Below, one piece after another: positions 1 to 9,282 of a DNA stretch of 64,000 nt. The DNA comes from Onstottus_B arcticum (lineage in GTDB: Bacteria > Acidobacteriota > Blastocatellia > UBA7656), in NCBI GenBank assembly GCA_038040485.1, contig JBBPIE010000016.1:1-64000 (forward strand). The letters run 5' to 3'. Position 1 is the stretch's first letter. Every line of letters starts with the position of its first letter. Under the pieces are notes generated by a model, which ran no database searches, was not told the DNA's origin, and saw only the letters and a program-made list of their open reading frames with translations. The position numbers and the translations under genes were made by a program.

Positions 1-64
1 GCACCGCAACCGCACCTACCGCCATCACCACCACCATCAGCATCAACGCTCTTTTGATCGTCAT
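1..64 (-). CDS. Secreted or membrane protein, N-terminal fragment cut by window edge
   Basis: Only the first 21 codons are inside the window. They begin with ATG at 64, preceded by a purine-rich GGAGAGGGAG ribosome binding site, and read MTIKRALMLMVVV followed by more small hydrophobic residues. Two basic residues and then a hydrophobic run are typical of a Sec signal peptide or an N-terminal anchor. The rest of the protein lies beyond the left edge, so no function can be given. Confidence 0.6.
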   Translation of the reverse strand, partial: MTIKRALMLMVVVMAVGAVAV

Positions 65-620
65 CTCGATTTCTCCCTCTCCGAAGTTTCCGCGAAAATC
101 AACACACGTTCGTGCAAAAGCCTTGACCCTCCCACAGCTAATGCGATCTGCGGGGGCCAGAATTCAAATAAGACCAAGGAAAAGAGCCCGTATGATATAT
201 CGATAGCCGGATAGATGCAACCACAAAATCGTAGCGGAAAAGACTACGTCATACGGACAAAGAACGCTGCCTAAAGACTATCCAGCCAAGTCTGTTCAGC
301 ACTCACCGTGCCACTAACGGGCACCAAGTCGAAGGGGGACTTGAATTCACTGGAGGTGATCAGGCTTCTCCAGTCGAAACCAGCATCGGATAGCGAACTG
401 ACACCAGCGCACGGACGAAGTACCCCAAGAGAGGGACGGATACAAGGTTGCCGGCTGGCGTTAACTCTGTATCCATCCCGCGCGACACCGAGATATACAC
501 CTAACCCAATGCGAACCAACAAAACGAGTTGAGTAAAGGTCGAGTGATTCGGTCCGTCGCGCCGTGCAGAGAGGATCAAGCCCGGGAGGCTGGCCTGCGG
601 TACGCTCCCTCCCGATTCCA
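65..620. other. Intergenic stretch with no convincing gene
   Basis: About 550 bases lie between the divergent left-edge gene and the HAD phosphatase gene. Open frames on both strands here overlap each other and lack ribosome binding sites and recognisable protein features. I see no tRNA or other structured RNA that I can name. The right end carries the promoter listed separately. Confidence 0.5.
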
Positions 621-650
621 TTGCGCAGCGCTGTCGTCGGTCCCTATAAT
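621..650 (+). promoter_or_regulatory. Sigma-70-like promoter of the HAD phosphatase gene
   Basis: TTGCGC (621-626) and a perfect TATAAT (645-650) are separated by 18 bp. Transcription would start near 657, about 37 bases before the ATG at 694. The -10 box is ideal and the -35 box matches the consensus at four of six positions. Confidence 0.45.
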
Positions 651-693
651 GCAACCGCGCGCAAGGCACTCGAAAAGACATCGCTCATCAAAC

Positions 694-1380
694 ATGACTG
701 ACAATCGAGCCATACTATTCGACTTGGACGGCACTCTGATTGACACCACGGGTCTAATACTCGCGTGCTTTGACCATTCCTGGCGAATTGTGACCGGACG
801 AGGCAGGAGTCGAGAAGCGTTGGTGGACACGTTTGGCATGCCGCTGCGGGAGGCGATGAGACTCCTGAGCTCCGAGGCTTACGATTCAGGGCTGGCCCGG
901 GGCGGTTGCGGCCTTGAAGCTCACCTGGTCGAGAACCTGCTTTCAGAGTATCGGTCATTCAACCTCGCTAACCATGACGGAATGGTTCGCTGCTTCTCAG
1001 GTGTCGAGCGAGTGATAGCCGAGCTTCGAACACGCGGGTATCTCATTGGAGTGGTAACTTCAAAAGGCCGGGAGCTTGGGCAGCGTGGTCTCGCATTGTG
1101 CTCACTTGACAAGCTCCTGGACGTCGCGATTTTTCTCGAAGATACCGATCACCATAAGCCAGGTCCAGAACCCGTTCTGAAGGCGCTCGAAAAGCTCAAT
1201 GTGCACCCGAGTCTAGCGGCCTACGTAGGTGACAGCCGCCACGACCTGGTCGCCGGACGCGCGGCCGGCGTGGGCACAGTCGCTGCGTTGTGGGGACCTT
1301 CTGCACGAGAATCGCTGGAACACGAGAACCCTGATTTCTTAGCCCGGTCGATTTCAGACCTGCTGGAAATTTTCACCTAA
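694..1380 (+). CDS. HAD-superfamily phosphatase (phosphoglycolate phosphatase/PpaX-like)
   Basis: A 228-residue haloacid dehalogenase hydrolase. Motif I is FDLDGTL near the N terminus, with nucleophile Asp10 and acid/base Asp12. Motif II Thr lies in VVTSKGRE, the motif III Lys in HHKPGPEPV and the Mg-binding motif IV is GDSRHD. A helical cap domain sits between motifs I and II, the C1-cap arrangement of Gph and PpaX. The frame stays open further upstream, but ATG 694 places DLDGT at the usual distance from the start and follows a good promoter. The substrate is uncertain; phosphoglycolate or pyrophosphate are the usual ones in this subgroup. The radical SAM gene follows after 9 bp, so the two are probably cotranscribed. 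Confidence 0.88.
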   Translation: MTDNRAILFDLDGTLIDTTGLILACFDHSWRIVTGRGRSREALVDTFGMPLREAMRLLSSEAYDSGLARGGCGLEAHLVENLLSEYRSFNLANHDGMVRCFSGVERVIAELRTRGYLIGVVTSKGRELGQRGLALCSLDKLLDVAIFLEDTDHHKPGPEPVLKALEKLNVHPSLAAYVGDSRHDLVAGRAAGVGTVAALWGPSARESLEHENPDFLARSISDLLEIFT

Positions 1381-1389
1381 GCTGACCAG

Positions 1390-3249
1390 ATGAAAAACAT
1401 CAAAGCTCGTTACGGAAAACTTTTAGCGGAAGAGACCGGCCTTGTTCATCACAGCCCACGCGGGCTTGGATTGGATATTGCGCTCGCGTATCCAAACACG
1501 TACTACATCGGGATGTCCAATTTGGGCTTTCAGTCGGTGTATCAACTCTTCAATTCATACAATGGAATCAACTGCGAACGGGTCTTCGTACCGGACCCGG
1601 AAATAGAACAGGAACTCGATCGAACCCGGGCGCCCCTCTTGACACTCGAGTCACAAACCCCGGTCTCGGAATTCGATGTGCTTGCGATTTCCGTATCGTT
1701 CGAGACGGACTATCTGAACATTCCGAAGCTCCTCCGGCTGTCGAAGATTCCGATTAGAGCGGAAGAGCGCAACGAGTGGCACCCGCTGGTGGTGATGGGA
1801 GGCGCGGCGGCGTTCCTCAACCCCGAACCGGTCGCCGATTTTGTAGACGTTGTTTGCGTAGGCGAAGGCGAGGTCCTCGTCCCATCATTAATGAGAGTGA
1901 TGAACGAGGCCGAGTCTCGCGAAGATCTGCTGCTGCGGCTGGCGCGCGAACCGGGTTTCTACGTCCCCAAGTTCTACGAGGTTCACTACCACGAGGACGG
2001 CAGCCTTGGCACGATTCACCCGACAAACGGGGCGCCCCGACGTGTCTTCACAATGCGCAACCCAATGCGCAAGCAAGAGGGCCACGGCCAGTTCGATGAT
2101 GACTTCATCCCGGCAAGCGACATTCTCACAAACAACACCGAGATGAGCGGGCGTTATCTGATGGAGATCTCTCGGGGCTGCTCGATGGGCTGTCGTTTTT
2201 GCTGGGCTGGCTATTCTTATCTTGCGCCGCGAGTCTTTTCTGCCGACAAGCTTCTAGCGCGCGCGGCCGAGATGAGAAAGCACACGGATAAGATCGGTCT
2301 TGTAGCGACCGCTGTCTGCGATCACCCCGAGATCCATCAACTCCTCGACGGCCTCGAGAAGCTCGATTATCAAGTCTCAGTGTCGTCGCTCCGCCTGGAC
2401 CAGATCACGCCCGAGTTGCTGGACGCGTTGGTGAGAAGAAACGATCAGCAGCTCGCGATCGCTCCTGAAACCGGGTCCGACAGGTTGCGCCGCGTGATCA
2501 ACAAGAACTTGACCAACGATCAGGTCGTCGAGATCGCCGAGATGATCTTCGAGCGCGGCATCTTCAATCTGAAACTCTATATGATGATCGGGTTGCCTAC
2601 CGAGGAAGACGAAGACCTGGAGGCAATCGTCTCGCTTACCGAGCGCATCCGCGAGCGAATGATGCAGATCGCGAGACCCCGCGGACGCGTCGGCACAATA
2701 ATCGTTTCGCTCAACGCGTTCGTGCCAAAGCCACAGACCCCCTTTCAGTGGGAACCAATACAACCCGAGCGTGTCTTGGATAAGAAGATCAAGTACCTGA
2801 CCCGCGCGTTCAAAGGAATACCGAACGTCGAAGTTCGCGCGATGTCATCGCGCCTGGCCCAGCTTCAAGCTTTGATCTCTTTGGGCGACCGCCGCCTCTC
2901 GGAGTTCATTCTGGAAGTTGACCGCACCGGCAACTGGCGACAGGCGATGCGTGGGTGGACGGAGTATTCTCTTCGCCGGCGCTCGCTTGATGAGCCGCTG
3001 CCCTGGGATGTGGTCGACATAGGACTGACCACCGAGTTTATGAAGAAGGAGTACGAGCGGGCGATGGCTGGAAGAATCACAAAGCCCTGTCCGGCAGTAG
3101 ATCCCTGCATTCGCTGCGGCGTGTGTGACCCACGAAACGTGCCTGAGAACGCGCTTGTGCAACTGGAATGGATGAAGCCGGCGCTGAACGCCGCTCAGCA
3201 AGCAGTCCTGGTCGATCGTCGAGTTCAATCGGCCGCGTGCGGTGATTAG
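1390..3249 (+). CDS. B12-binding-type radical SAM protein (TIGR03960-like)
   Basis: A 619-residue protein. The N-terminal third (LAYPNTYYIGMSNLGFQSVY, then GEGEVLVP) has the cobalamin-binding-like fold of the YgiQ/TIGR03960 group. The radical SAM core follows, with the 4Fe-4S motif SRGCSMGCRFCWAGY (Cys264, Cys268, Cys271). The C terminus carries an extra cysteine cluster, CPAVDPCIRCGVCDPRN, that could bind a second cluster or zinc. In many genomes this family is fused to or paired with a TIGR03936 protein; no such partner is seen here. Its reaction is not established. The ribosome binding site is weak, consistent with coupling to the HAD gene just upstream. Confidence 0.85.
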   Translation: MKNIKARYGKLLAEETGLVHHSPRGLGLDIALAYPNTYYIGMSNLGFQSVYQLFNSYNGINCERVFVPDPEIEQELDRTRAPLLTLESQTPVSEFDVLAISVSFETDYLNIPKLLRLSKIPIRAEERNEWHPLVVMGGAAAFLNPEPVADFVDVVCVGEGEVLVPSLMRVMNEAESREDLLLRLAREPGFYVPKFYEVHYHEDGSLGTIHPTNGAPRRVFTMRNPMRKQEGHGQFDDDFIPASDILTNNTEMSGRYLMEISRGCSMGCRFCWAGYSYLAPRVFSADKLLARAAEMRKHTDKIGLVATAVCDHPEIHQLLDGLEKLDYQVSVSSLRLDQITPELLDALVRRNDQQLAIAPETGSDRLRRVINKNLTNDQVVEIAEMIFERGIFNLKLYMMIGLPTEEDEDLEAIVSLTERIRERMMQIARPRGRVGTIIVSLNAFVPKPQTPFQWEPIQPERVLDKKIKYLTRAFKGIPNVEVRAMSSRLAQLQALISLGDRRLSEFILEVDRTGNWRQAMRGWTEYSLRRRSLDEPLPWDVVDIGLTTEFMKKEYERAMAGRITKPCPAVDPCIRCGVCDPRNVPENALVQLEWMKPALNAAQQAVLVDRRVQSAACGD

Positions 3250-3289
3250 CAGGCGACCCTCCGCATCCGACAGCTTCCGAAATACGCGC

Positions 3290-5506
3290 TTACAACCTAA
3301 AACGGAAGTTTATGGTAGTAACCGTGGCCAGTGGCTTGCCGTCGCGCGTTGAAGCCCGGAACTTCCACTGTCTTGCCGCAGATTCCGCCGCGCCTCGCAA
3401 CAAGATCGGCCCTGACGTCGCGCGCGCTGATACAACGTCGCCCTTTTCGTCGATGCTAACCTCCACTGGAACAGCGCCCTCCTGCCGTGCGCTACGCGCG
3501 ATCTCAGGATAATTCGGCTGCACCTGTTTGACCGCCTCGCCTTTGATGAGGGCACTCGCGCGTTGTGGCGCGGGAGCCGAAGGGGGCGGGCTCGGCGCAG
3601 GCGCAACAATCTGCGGTGTGTCGGTTGGCAAGCCTCGCGGCGCCAGGTTCTCGCCTCCCTTTTGATCTGTAACTGCAATCATCGGAGGCGAAGCAGCAGG
3701 CGATTTCAATCTTACTGGTTCGCCCGTTGCTGCGGGAAGCGTCTTCGGCTCCGGTTCGGCGGCCGCCGGCTGACTGGCGGCGATCTCTTTCGCGGCGGAA
3801 GGGCCGGAAGGCGTAACGGTCTGGGTCGGAGGCGAGTCAATTTTCACCGCTTCCGTTTCGGAGCGAGGTTGAAGATCTTCCGCGGAAGGCAACCCAGGCA
3901 GTGTAGCTTTGCCGGCAGGCGAAGAGGCCAGTGCCAGTCTCTCGTACTGACTGTCAAGTTCGGCGCCGTACATTGAGATGCACTTTATTGCGCCCAACGT
4001 CAGCGCGATCACACAAACCAAAATCATCGGTCCGGCATACATCCACTTTGACTTTTTCCTAGACAACGGCGCACTCGCGCTACGCATTAGCCCGAGCGTG
4101 GACGCTACCGCGAACCCGTTCGAACCCATCTGCGGTGTGGATGGAGATGTGTCCGACAGTGGCGCGGTGACGAGCGGCGTCTGGCTAACACGCAAGCCAA
4201 GGCTGCCGGCCGCGAGCTCGGCGACCGGCCTGGAATAATGAACCGGCGGTCTGGGCGGCGAAGTGATCGGCGAAGCGGCGGCCGGCGAAACGCCCGCGTC
4301 ACGCCGATTCGGAACAGACTGTTCGATCGGCAGCGAAATAGTCGGCGGCGCCTTGGCCGGCCCTGATTCGGTCTCTTGTGGAATAGGCTTAGGCGACGGC
4401 GAAACCGCCGGCGTCGCAGTTTGTGAATCAGCTCCTCGCGTAGTCAGAGTCGGAGTCGGGACACCGGACTCGGCAGCAGAAGGCGAGCCAACCAGGTCGG
4501 CCGGTGGCTTGGCTGGAGCCCGATCGGATTCGACCTTCAACTCTGGAATTTCAGATCTGTTCTCGGTGGGTTTGCTCGGAGGCGCGACTGTCTGAAGTTC
4601 GAGTACGGCGGGCTCGGCAGTGAGCTGGCCGGACGACTGCGCAAGTCTGCCTGCTCTCATCGTGTACTCACCTGCCCGCGCGGACTCGCCCCGCGCTTCG
4701 TGTATGCGAGCTAACTCGAGGCACTCTTGCGCAGCTTCTCTGATCATCTCATTTCTTAGATAAACGTCCTTGAGTTTGCCATGAACGTCGAGGTTGTCCG
4801 GCGAGTTCGTGACAACTTCCTTGAGCAGCGCGATGGCTTGATCGACCTGGCCGTATCCGACCAGCATCTCGGCCTTTGAAAGTTGCTGTATCAACGATTC
4901 TTCGTCCGCGTTCGAGAGGTCTAGCGCCGGCCGTGCTTCTTGTTTTGAGGCAAGACCGCGTGAATTCCTCACTCCGGGGCTTTCGGGCTTTGTCGCCCCC
5001 CGCAGCGAACCTGTTTCAAAAGCGGCGGCGTCAGCTTGAAGCGCCGCGATCGCTGCTCGCGCCTGAGGGCTGCCGGGCTTGGCCGTGAGCGCCCGGTGGT
5101 TTGCCTGCAGCGCGCCGGTGATCTGCCCTTCGCGCACGAGCAGCGCGCCGGCTCGGATGAATTCATCGTGCGCTTTTTCAATCATTCCCTCGCGCAGGTA
5201 AACCTCGGCGAGCTTCACAAGCGCCGCTGCGTTTGAGGGGTCGAGGTCCAGTGCCTTTCGCAACAGGTACGCCGCCTTGATTCCAGAACCGCTAGTCAAG
5301 TACCCGTCCGCGATTCTGGTGAAATCGGCGATGGCTTCTTGCGTGCGGCCCGCATTCACATACAACTCGCCGAGCGCGTTGATTGTGTTCAGATCGTAAG
5401 GGTCGGCCTGTGCAATCATCCGGTGAATAGCGATGGCGCCGGTGATCTCGCCCTTGCTGACATGCTCCTCGGCTCTGCGCAGAGCTTCGGTCTTGTTGAA
5501 CGGCAT
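3290..5506 (-). CDS. TPR protein with transmembrane segment and TonB C-terminal domain
   Basis: A 738-residue protein in three parts. Residues 1-160 and about 205-280 are tetratricopeptide repeats (NALGELYVNAGRTQEAIADF, LVKLAEVYLREGMIEKA). A long Pro/Ser/Thr/Ala-rich linker contains one membrane helix (about 485-508, KWMYAGPMILVCVIALTLG). The last 85 residues are a TonB C-terminal domain (QVQPNYPEIARSARQEG, then SIDEKGDVVSARATSG). An AGGAG site precedes the ATG. Classical TonB has its helix at the N terminus; here a cytoplasmic TPR region comes first and the TonB fold would be periplasmic. It may couple a cytoplasmic partner to an outer-membrane receptor. No ExbB/ExbD is in the window. Confidence 0.85.
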   Translation of the reverse strand: MPFNKTEALRRAEEHVSKGEITGAIAIHRMIAQADPYDLNTINALGELYVNAGRTQEAIADFTRIADGYLTSGSGIKAAYLLRKALDLDPSNAAALVKLAEVYLREGMIEKAHDEFIRAGALLVREGQITGALQANHRALTAKPGSPQARAAIAALQADAAAFETGSLRGATKPESPGVRNSRGLASKQEARPALDLSNADEESLIQQLSKAEMLVGYGQVDQAIALLKEVVTNSPDNLDVHGKLKDVYLRNEMIREAAQECLELARIHEARGESARAGEYTMRAGRLAQSSGQLTAEPAVLELQTVAPPSKPTENRSEIPELKVESDRAPAKPPADLVGSPSAAESGVPTPTLTTRGADSQTATPAVSPSPKPIPQETESGPAKAPPTISLPIEQSVPNRRDAGVSPAAASPITSPPRPPVHYSRPVAELAAGSLGLRVSQTPLVTAPLSDTSPSTPQMGSNGFAVASTLGLMRSASAPLSRKKSKWMYAGPMILVCVIALTLGAIKCISMYGAELDSQYERLALASSPAGKATLPGLPSAEDLQPRSETEAVKIDSPPTQTVTPSGPSAAKEIAASQPAAAEPEPKTLPAATGEPVRLKSPAASPPMIAVTDQKGGENLAPRGLPTDTPQIVAPAPSPPPSAPAPQRASALIKGEAVKQVQPNYPEIARSARQEGAVPVEVSIDEKGDVVSARATSGPILLRGAAESAARQWKFRASTRDGKPLATVTTINFRFRL

Positions 5507-5975
5507 ATAGTCTCCTGATTAGAAACTGCGTCGCGCTGTCGAAAGCGAACAGCCCATCCTGGATGCGCGAGCGGGCGGTCGCACGACTCGTGCGAGACGC
5601 GACTCAACGCCACCGGCCCGCTCCGTCACCGTGACGAGGCCCGGACCGCGGACATGCTCCGCACCTACTGCCGGGCGGTGCCACCGCTCAGTCACTCCCG
5701 GACATGGCAGGGTTGCGAAAACGCGATACTGATTGTTGTTTGTTAGGGGGCAGGCGGAGCCAGAACCTGGCACCTATTAAAGCACGCGAGTCTTGCGGTT
5801 GCAACGCTCTTGTTTTAGAGGCGGCGGCGCAAAGCCGCGATCGGGGTAATCCCGCCGATGCTCACCACAAACGACGTCAAAACCTGCGCTCCGGTTCCGC
5901 GCTTGAGTCCGTCTACTTACGATGTTACTATCTCGCCCGTTCACCGCTGCTCCAACACCGTGAAAGGCCATCCGA
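5507..5975. other. Divergent intergenic region with GC-rich palindromes
   Basis: About 470 bases separate the TPR/TonB gene from the SLC13 gene. The left half is very GC-rich and holds short perfect palindromes, for example CGCACGACTCGTGCG near 5579-5595 and CGTCACCGTGACG near 5624-5637. I find no gene; the promoters of both flanking genes should lie here. Confidence 0.5.
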
Positions 5976-7433
5976 GTGCAGTTAACTCCCGAGTCCGCAG
6001 ACGTGTCGGAACCACCAGAACGAACGCGACAAGCCAACCTCTTAGTCAAGTGGGGCGTGGTCGTGGGCGCCGGAGTCGCCGTCGCGTTGATACCGCCGCC
6101 CGCTGAGATCACGGCTCAGTCGTGGCGGCTGCTGGCGATCTTTGTAGCTACAATCATTGGTTTGATCGCACAGCCGTTGCCTGGTGGAGCAATGGTTTTA
6201 CTTGGGGTCGCCGCACTGGCGCTTCTGGGAGTGATGCCCGTCGATCAGGCCCTGGCGGGCTACGCCGACCCTGTCGTCTGGCTGGTCCTCGCTGCATTCT
6301 TCATGTCGCGCGGGATGATCAAGACCGGGCTCGGCAAGCGAATCGCGTTTCTCTTTATTCGAACGATCGGACAGCGTACGCTCGGGCTTGGCTATGCGTT
6401 GATTGCGACCGACGTATTGCTGGCGACGTTCATTCCCTCCAACGGCGCACGCTCTGGCGGAATCATCTTCCCGATCGCCAAGAGTCTCGCCGAAGCCTAC
6501 GACTCGAAGCCCGGCCCGACAGCCGCAAGGCTCGGCGCCTTTCTGATGATCCTCATTTACCAGTGCGAGGTGATCATATGTGCGATGTTCCTGACCGGGC
6601 AGGCTTCTAATCCGCTTATCGCCAAGTTCGCATTGCAAGCCACCGGCATCGAGCTCAGCTATAGCCGATGGGCATTGGGAGCAATCGTTCCCGGGCTTGT
6701 CTCTCTGCTTGTCATTCCGCTGCTGCTCTACCGAATTTTTCCGCCCGAGATCAAACGCACACCAGCCGCAGCGGAGTTCGCCGCCGCGGAGCTTAACCGA
6801 ATGGGCCCGATGACACGGCAAGAGAGGCTGATGTTACTGGTGTTCGCGCTCGTAGCGTCGTTGTGGATGACGACCGCGTTCCACGGGATTCACTACACAA
6901 CAGTCGCGCTGATCGGCATCGGCGTTCTGCTGTTGAGCGGCGTTCTGACCTGGGAAGATGCGCTCACCGAGCGAGCCGCCTGGGATGTCTTTATCTGGTA
7001 CGGCGGACTCGTAAGAATGGCCGGAGCTCTGAGCGAAACAGGGATCACCAAGCGGTTTGCCGACACCGCCGCGGGATTCACCGCGGGTTGGGTATGGTGG
7101 GCGGCGCTTGCGATTCTTCTGTTGCTTTACTTCTATGCGCACTACGGCTTCGCAAGCATCACCGCGCACTCGACAGCTATGTACACTCCGTTCTTGGTTG
7201 TAATCATCGCCGCCGGCGCGCCTGCTTACGTTGCGGTGCTGCTGCTGGCTTATTGTTCGAACCTGATGGCCGGGCTGACGCACTATGGCACCACGCCCGC
7301 TCCGATCTACTTTGGAGCGGGCTATCTCAAGCAGCGCACATGGTGGTTGTTGGGATTGATCGCCTCTGTCCCAAACATCCTGATCTGGGTAGCCGTGGGA
7401 TGCGCGTGGTGGAAGCTCCTCGGGTGGTGGTGA
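5976..7433 (+). CDS. SLC13/DASS-family anion transporter
   Basis: A 485-residue inner-membrane protein with about twelve hydrophobic segments. It resembles the divalent anion:Na+ symporter family (dicarboxylates, sulfate, 2-oxoglutarate/malate). ATFIPSNGARSGGIIFPI matches the first SNT/SNG substrate-binding hairpin of DASS carriers, and GLTHYGTTPAPIYFGAGY matches the second half near the C terminus. Translation starts with GTG; the first about 25 residues are hydrophilic and cytoplasmic. The exact substrate is not readable, but C4-dicarboxylate uptake would fit the glyoxylate-shunt genes about 3 kb downstream. Confidence 0.85.
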   Translation: MQLTPESADVSEPPERTRQANLLVKWGVVVGAGVAVALIPPPAEITAQSWRLLAIFVATIIGLIAQPLPGGAMVLLGVAALALLGVMPVDQALAGYADPVVWLVLAAFFMSRGMIKTGLGKRIAFLFIRTIGQRTLGLGYALIATDVLLATFIPSNGARSGGIIFPIAKSLAEAYDSKPGPTAARLGAFLMILIYQCEVIICAMFLTGQASNPLIAKFALQATGIELSYSRWALGAIVPGLVSLLVIPLLLYRIFPPEIKRTPAAAEFAAAELNRMGPMTRQERLMLLVFALVASLWMTTAFHGIHYTTVALIGIGVLLLSGVLTWEDALTERAAWDVFIWYGGLVRMAGALSETGITKRFADTAAGFTAGWVWWAALAILLLLYFYAHYGFASITAHSTAMYTPFLVVIIAAGAPAYVAVLLLAYCSNLMAGLTHYGTTPAPIYFGAGYLKQRTWWLLGLIASVPNILIWVAVGCAWWKLLGWW

Positions 7434-7463
7434 GGCTCGCGGCCTAAGGCCGGAGCTACAGGC

Positions 7464-8480
7464 TCAGGGACCGAACTTCAGTCTATCCAACTCGCGGCTA
7501 GCCTTGTCGCTGAATTCCTTGGCCGCGGGATTCGAGGGCACAACCTCGTCGAGGTCGGTCGAGAGAACCTTGAATCGAAACTTCCTGTCCTTGTCGATGT
7601 AGACCCGCAAGTCGCCTTGCTGAATGTTGCCGGGCGCTGCGCTGACAACAAGCGTCTTGTCCACCAATCGCGGCTTGAACAATCCTTCGGCGTCGCCGGC
7701 TATCACGATATCGGCTTCCGGATTCTCGGTCGCAAGCCTTATCGCCGGCTCCAACTCGCAATGCGCCACGACAATCAAAATGTCGCACTCTTTGCGCGCG
7801 CGCACGACTATCTGACGGGCTGAGTCGAACATGTTCCGCACCGTCGCATCGCGCATTCCCGGCTCAGCTTTTATCGGCATCGCCAACCCGACGAACCCAA
7901 TCCTGATCGGGTTCTTGCCCTTGATCCGCGGCCCCGTTACTTCTTTGATAAGGTAAGGCGCAGGAGCGGAAACGTCGGCGCTAAACACCCCGTTCGCCGA
8001 GATGATATTACTTAGCATCGGCAACTGAGCGGTTCGTTCAGCAAGGCCTTCGCGAGCCAGAAGCGTACGAGCATGGATCGCGTCGGAGCGCGACAGGTTG
8101 ATCACATCGACCGGAAAGCGGCTGAATGCTTCGGCGACTTTCAGATTCTGTAGTGTCACCAGCCGGTCCTGGGACGGTGTGTACCAGAAGTGGCCAGCGT
8201 CGACCTGTATGACCGGCGTCTCGGGAAACTTCTTCTTGAAGCCTTCCACGTAGCCGACCCGCCTCGCTAGCCCGCCTCGCGGATGATTGCAGTCACAGAG
8301 CCCGAGGTTGCCGCGCATGTTAGCGATGAAGAGTACCGCGAGCGCCGCTCCGTCGTCGGCCCCGAGCCGTTCCTCAAAAGTCTCTTTTGGGGTCTCCTGT
8401 GCGGAGCCGGTGTTTTCGGTCAGCGCTCCGGCAGCAAGCACAAAAAGCATGAACCCCGACAATAGAATCTTATTCAACAA
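7464..8480 (-). CDS. Secreted metallophosphatase/5'-nucleotidase-like protein
   Basis: A 338-residue protein with an N-terminal signal peptide. The mature part starts a calcineurin-like beta-sandwich with FIANMRGNLGLCDCNHPRGG and VIQVDAGHFW, and continues with VDVINLSRSDAIHART, IRIGFVGLA and ILIVVAHCE, the order seen in UshA-type metallophosphatases. The usual first metal motif D-x-H is replaced by the CDC...GGLARR version found in secreted bacterial relatives, so activity is uncertain. The best start is TTG at 8480, giving MLNKILLSGF and a standard signal peptide; ATG at 8450 is an alternative. The first codons are part of a 70-bp tandem array extending upstream (see that entry). Confidence 0.75.
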   Translation of the reverse strand: MLNKILLSGFMLFVLAAGALTENTGSAQETPKETFEERLGADDGAALAVLFIANMRGNLGLCDCNHPRGGLARRVGYVEGFKKKFPETPVIQVDAGHFWYTPSQDRLVTLQNLKVAEAFSRFPVDVINLSRSDAIHARTLLAREGLAERTAQLPMLSNIISANGVFSADVSAPAPYLIKEVTGPRIKGKNPIRIGFVGLAMPIKAEPGMRDATVRNMFDSARQIVVRARKECDILIVVAHCELEPAIRLATENPEADIVIAGDAEGLFKPRLVDKTLVVSAAPGNIQQGDLRVYIDKDRKFRFKVLSTDLDEVVPSNPAAKEFSDKASRELDRLKFGP

Positions 8481-9151
8481 CCTCGCGCACCTCGAATGGA
8501 TGTCACAGCCGAAAAAGCATGAACCCCGACAATAGAATCTTATTCAACAACCTCGCTACCTCGAATGGATTTCAGAGCCGGAAAAGCATGAACCCCGACA
8601 ATAGAATCTTATTCAACAACCTCGCGCACCTCGAATGGATTTCAGAGCCGAAAAAGCATGAACCCCGACAATAGAATCTTATTCAACAACCTCGCGCACC
8701 TCGAATGGATTTCAGAGCCGAAAAAGCATGAACCCCGACAATAGAATCTTATTCAACAACCTCGCGCACCTCGAATGGATTTCAGAGCCGAAAAAGCATG
8801 AACCCCGACAATAGAATCTTATTCAACAACCTCGCGCACCTCGAATNNNNNNNNNNNNNNNNNNNNNNNNNNNNNNNNNNNNNNNNNNNNNNNNNNNNNN
8901 NNNNNNNNNNNNNNNNNNNNNNNNNNNNNNNNNNNNNNNNNNNNNNGCATGAACCCCGACAATAGAATCTTATTCAACAACCTCGCGCACCTCGAATGGA
9001 TGTCACAGCCGAAAAAGCATGAACCCCGACAATAGAATCTTATTCAACAACCTCGCTACCTCGAATGGATTTCAGAGCCGGAAAAGCATGAACCCCGACA
9101 ATAGAATCTTATTCAACAACCTCGCGCACCTCGAATGGATTTCAGAGCCGG
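8441..9151. repeat. 70-bp tandem array overlapping the 5' end of the metallophosphatase gene
   Basis: Nine copies are visible, six left and three right of the assembly gap, with the landmark ATGAACCCCGAC at 8449, 8519, 8588, 8658, 8728, 8798, 8949, 9019 and 9088. The period is 70 bp, once 69 where GCGCAC has become GCTAC. The leftmost copy contains the TTG start and first codons of the metallophosphatase gene on the minus strand, so the unit is a duplicated translation start plus leader. On the minus strand each upstream copy encodes MLNKILLSGFMLFRL and then a stop. There are no variable spacers, so it is not CRISPR. Confidence 0.92.
8847..8946. other. Assembly gap of 100 N
   Basis: Exactly 100 undetermined bases, the usual scaffold placeholder, fall inside the 70-bp array. 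The true number of repeat units is therefore unknown. Confidence 0.98.
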
Positions 9152-9282
9152 AGGAGCCCGACAAACGAATCAGTCCAAGACTACGGGTATCCGCTGATCC
9201 AGAAGATCACGCTAACATAGACGCAACTGGAGGAGCAATTCAGCGCCGCGAGGCCCGAGACATTTCCAAAGAGTTATGACAC

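Noticed and set aside
271..681. Overlapping open frames on both strands near the left edge
   Set aside because: No ribosome binding site, domain or signal peptide; they overlap each other in opposite directions.
8441..9151. CRISPR array
   Set aside because: The units are identical end to end with no unique spacers, and no cas gene is in the window.
9019..9279. 86-residue plus-strand frame in the 70-bp array
   Set aside because: A 70-bp period cannot maintain a frame; only two units are read and no ribosome binding site exists.
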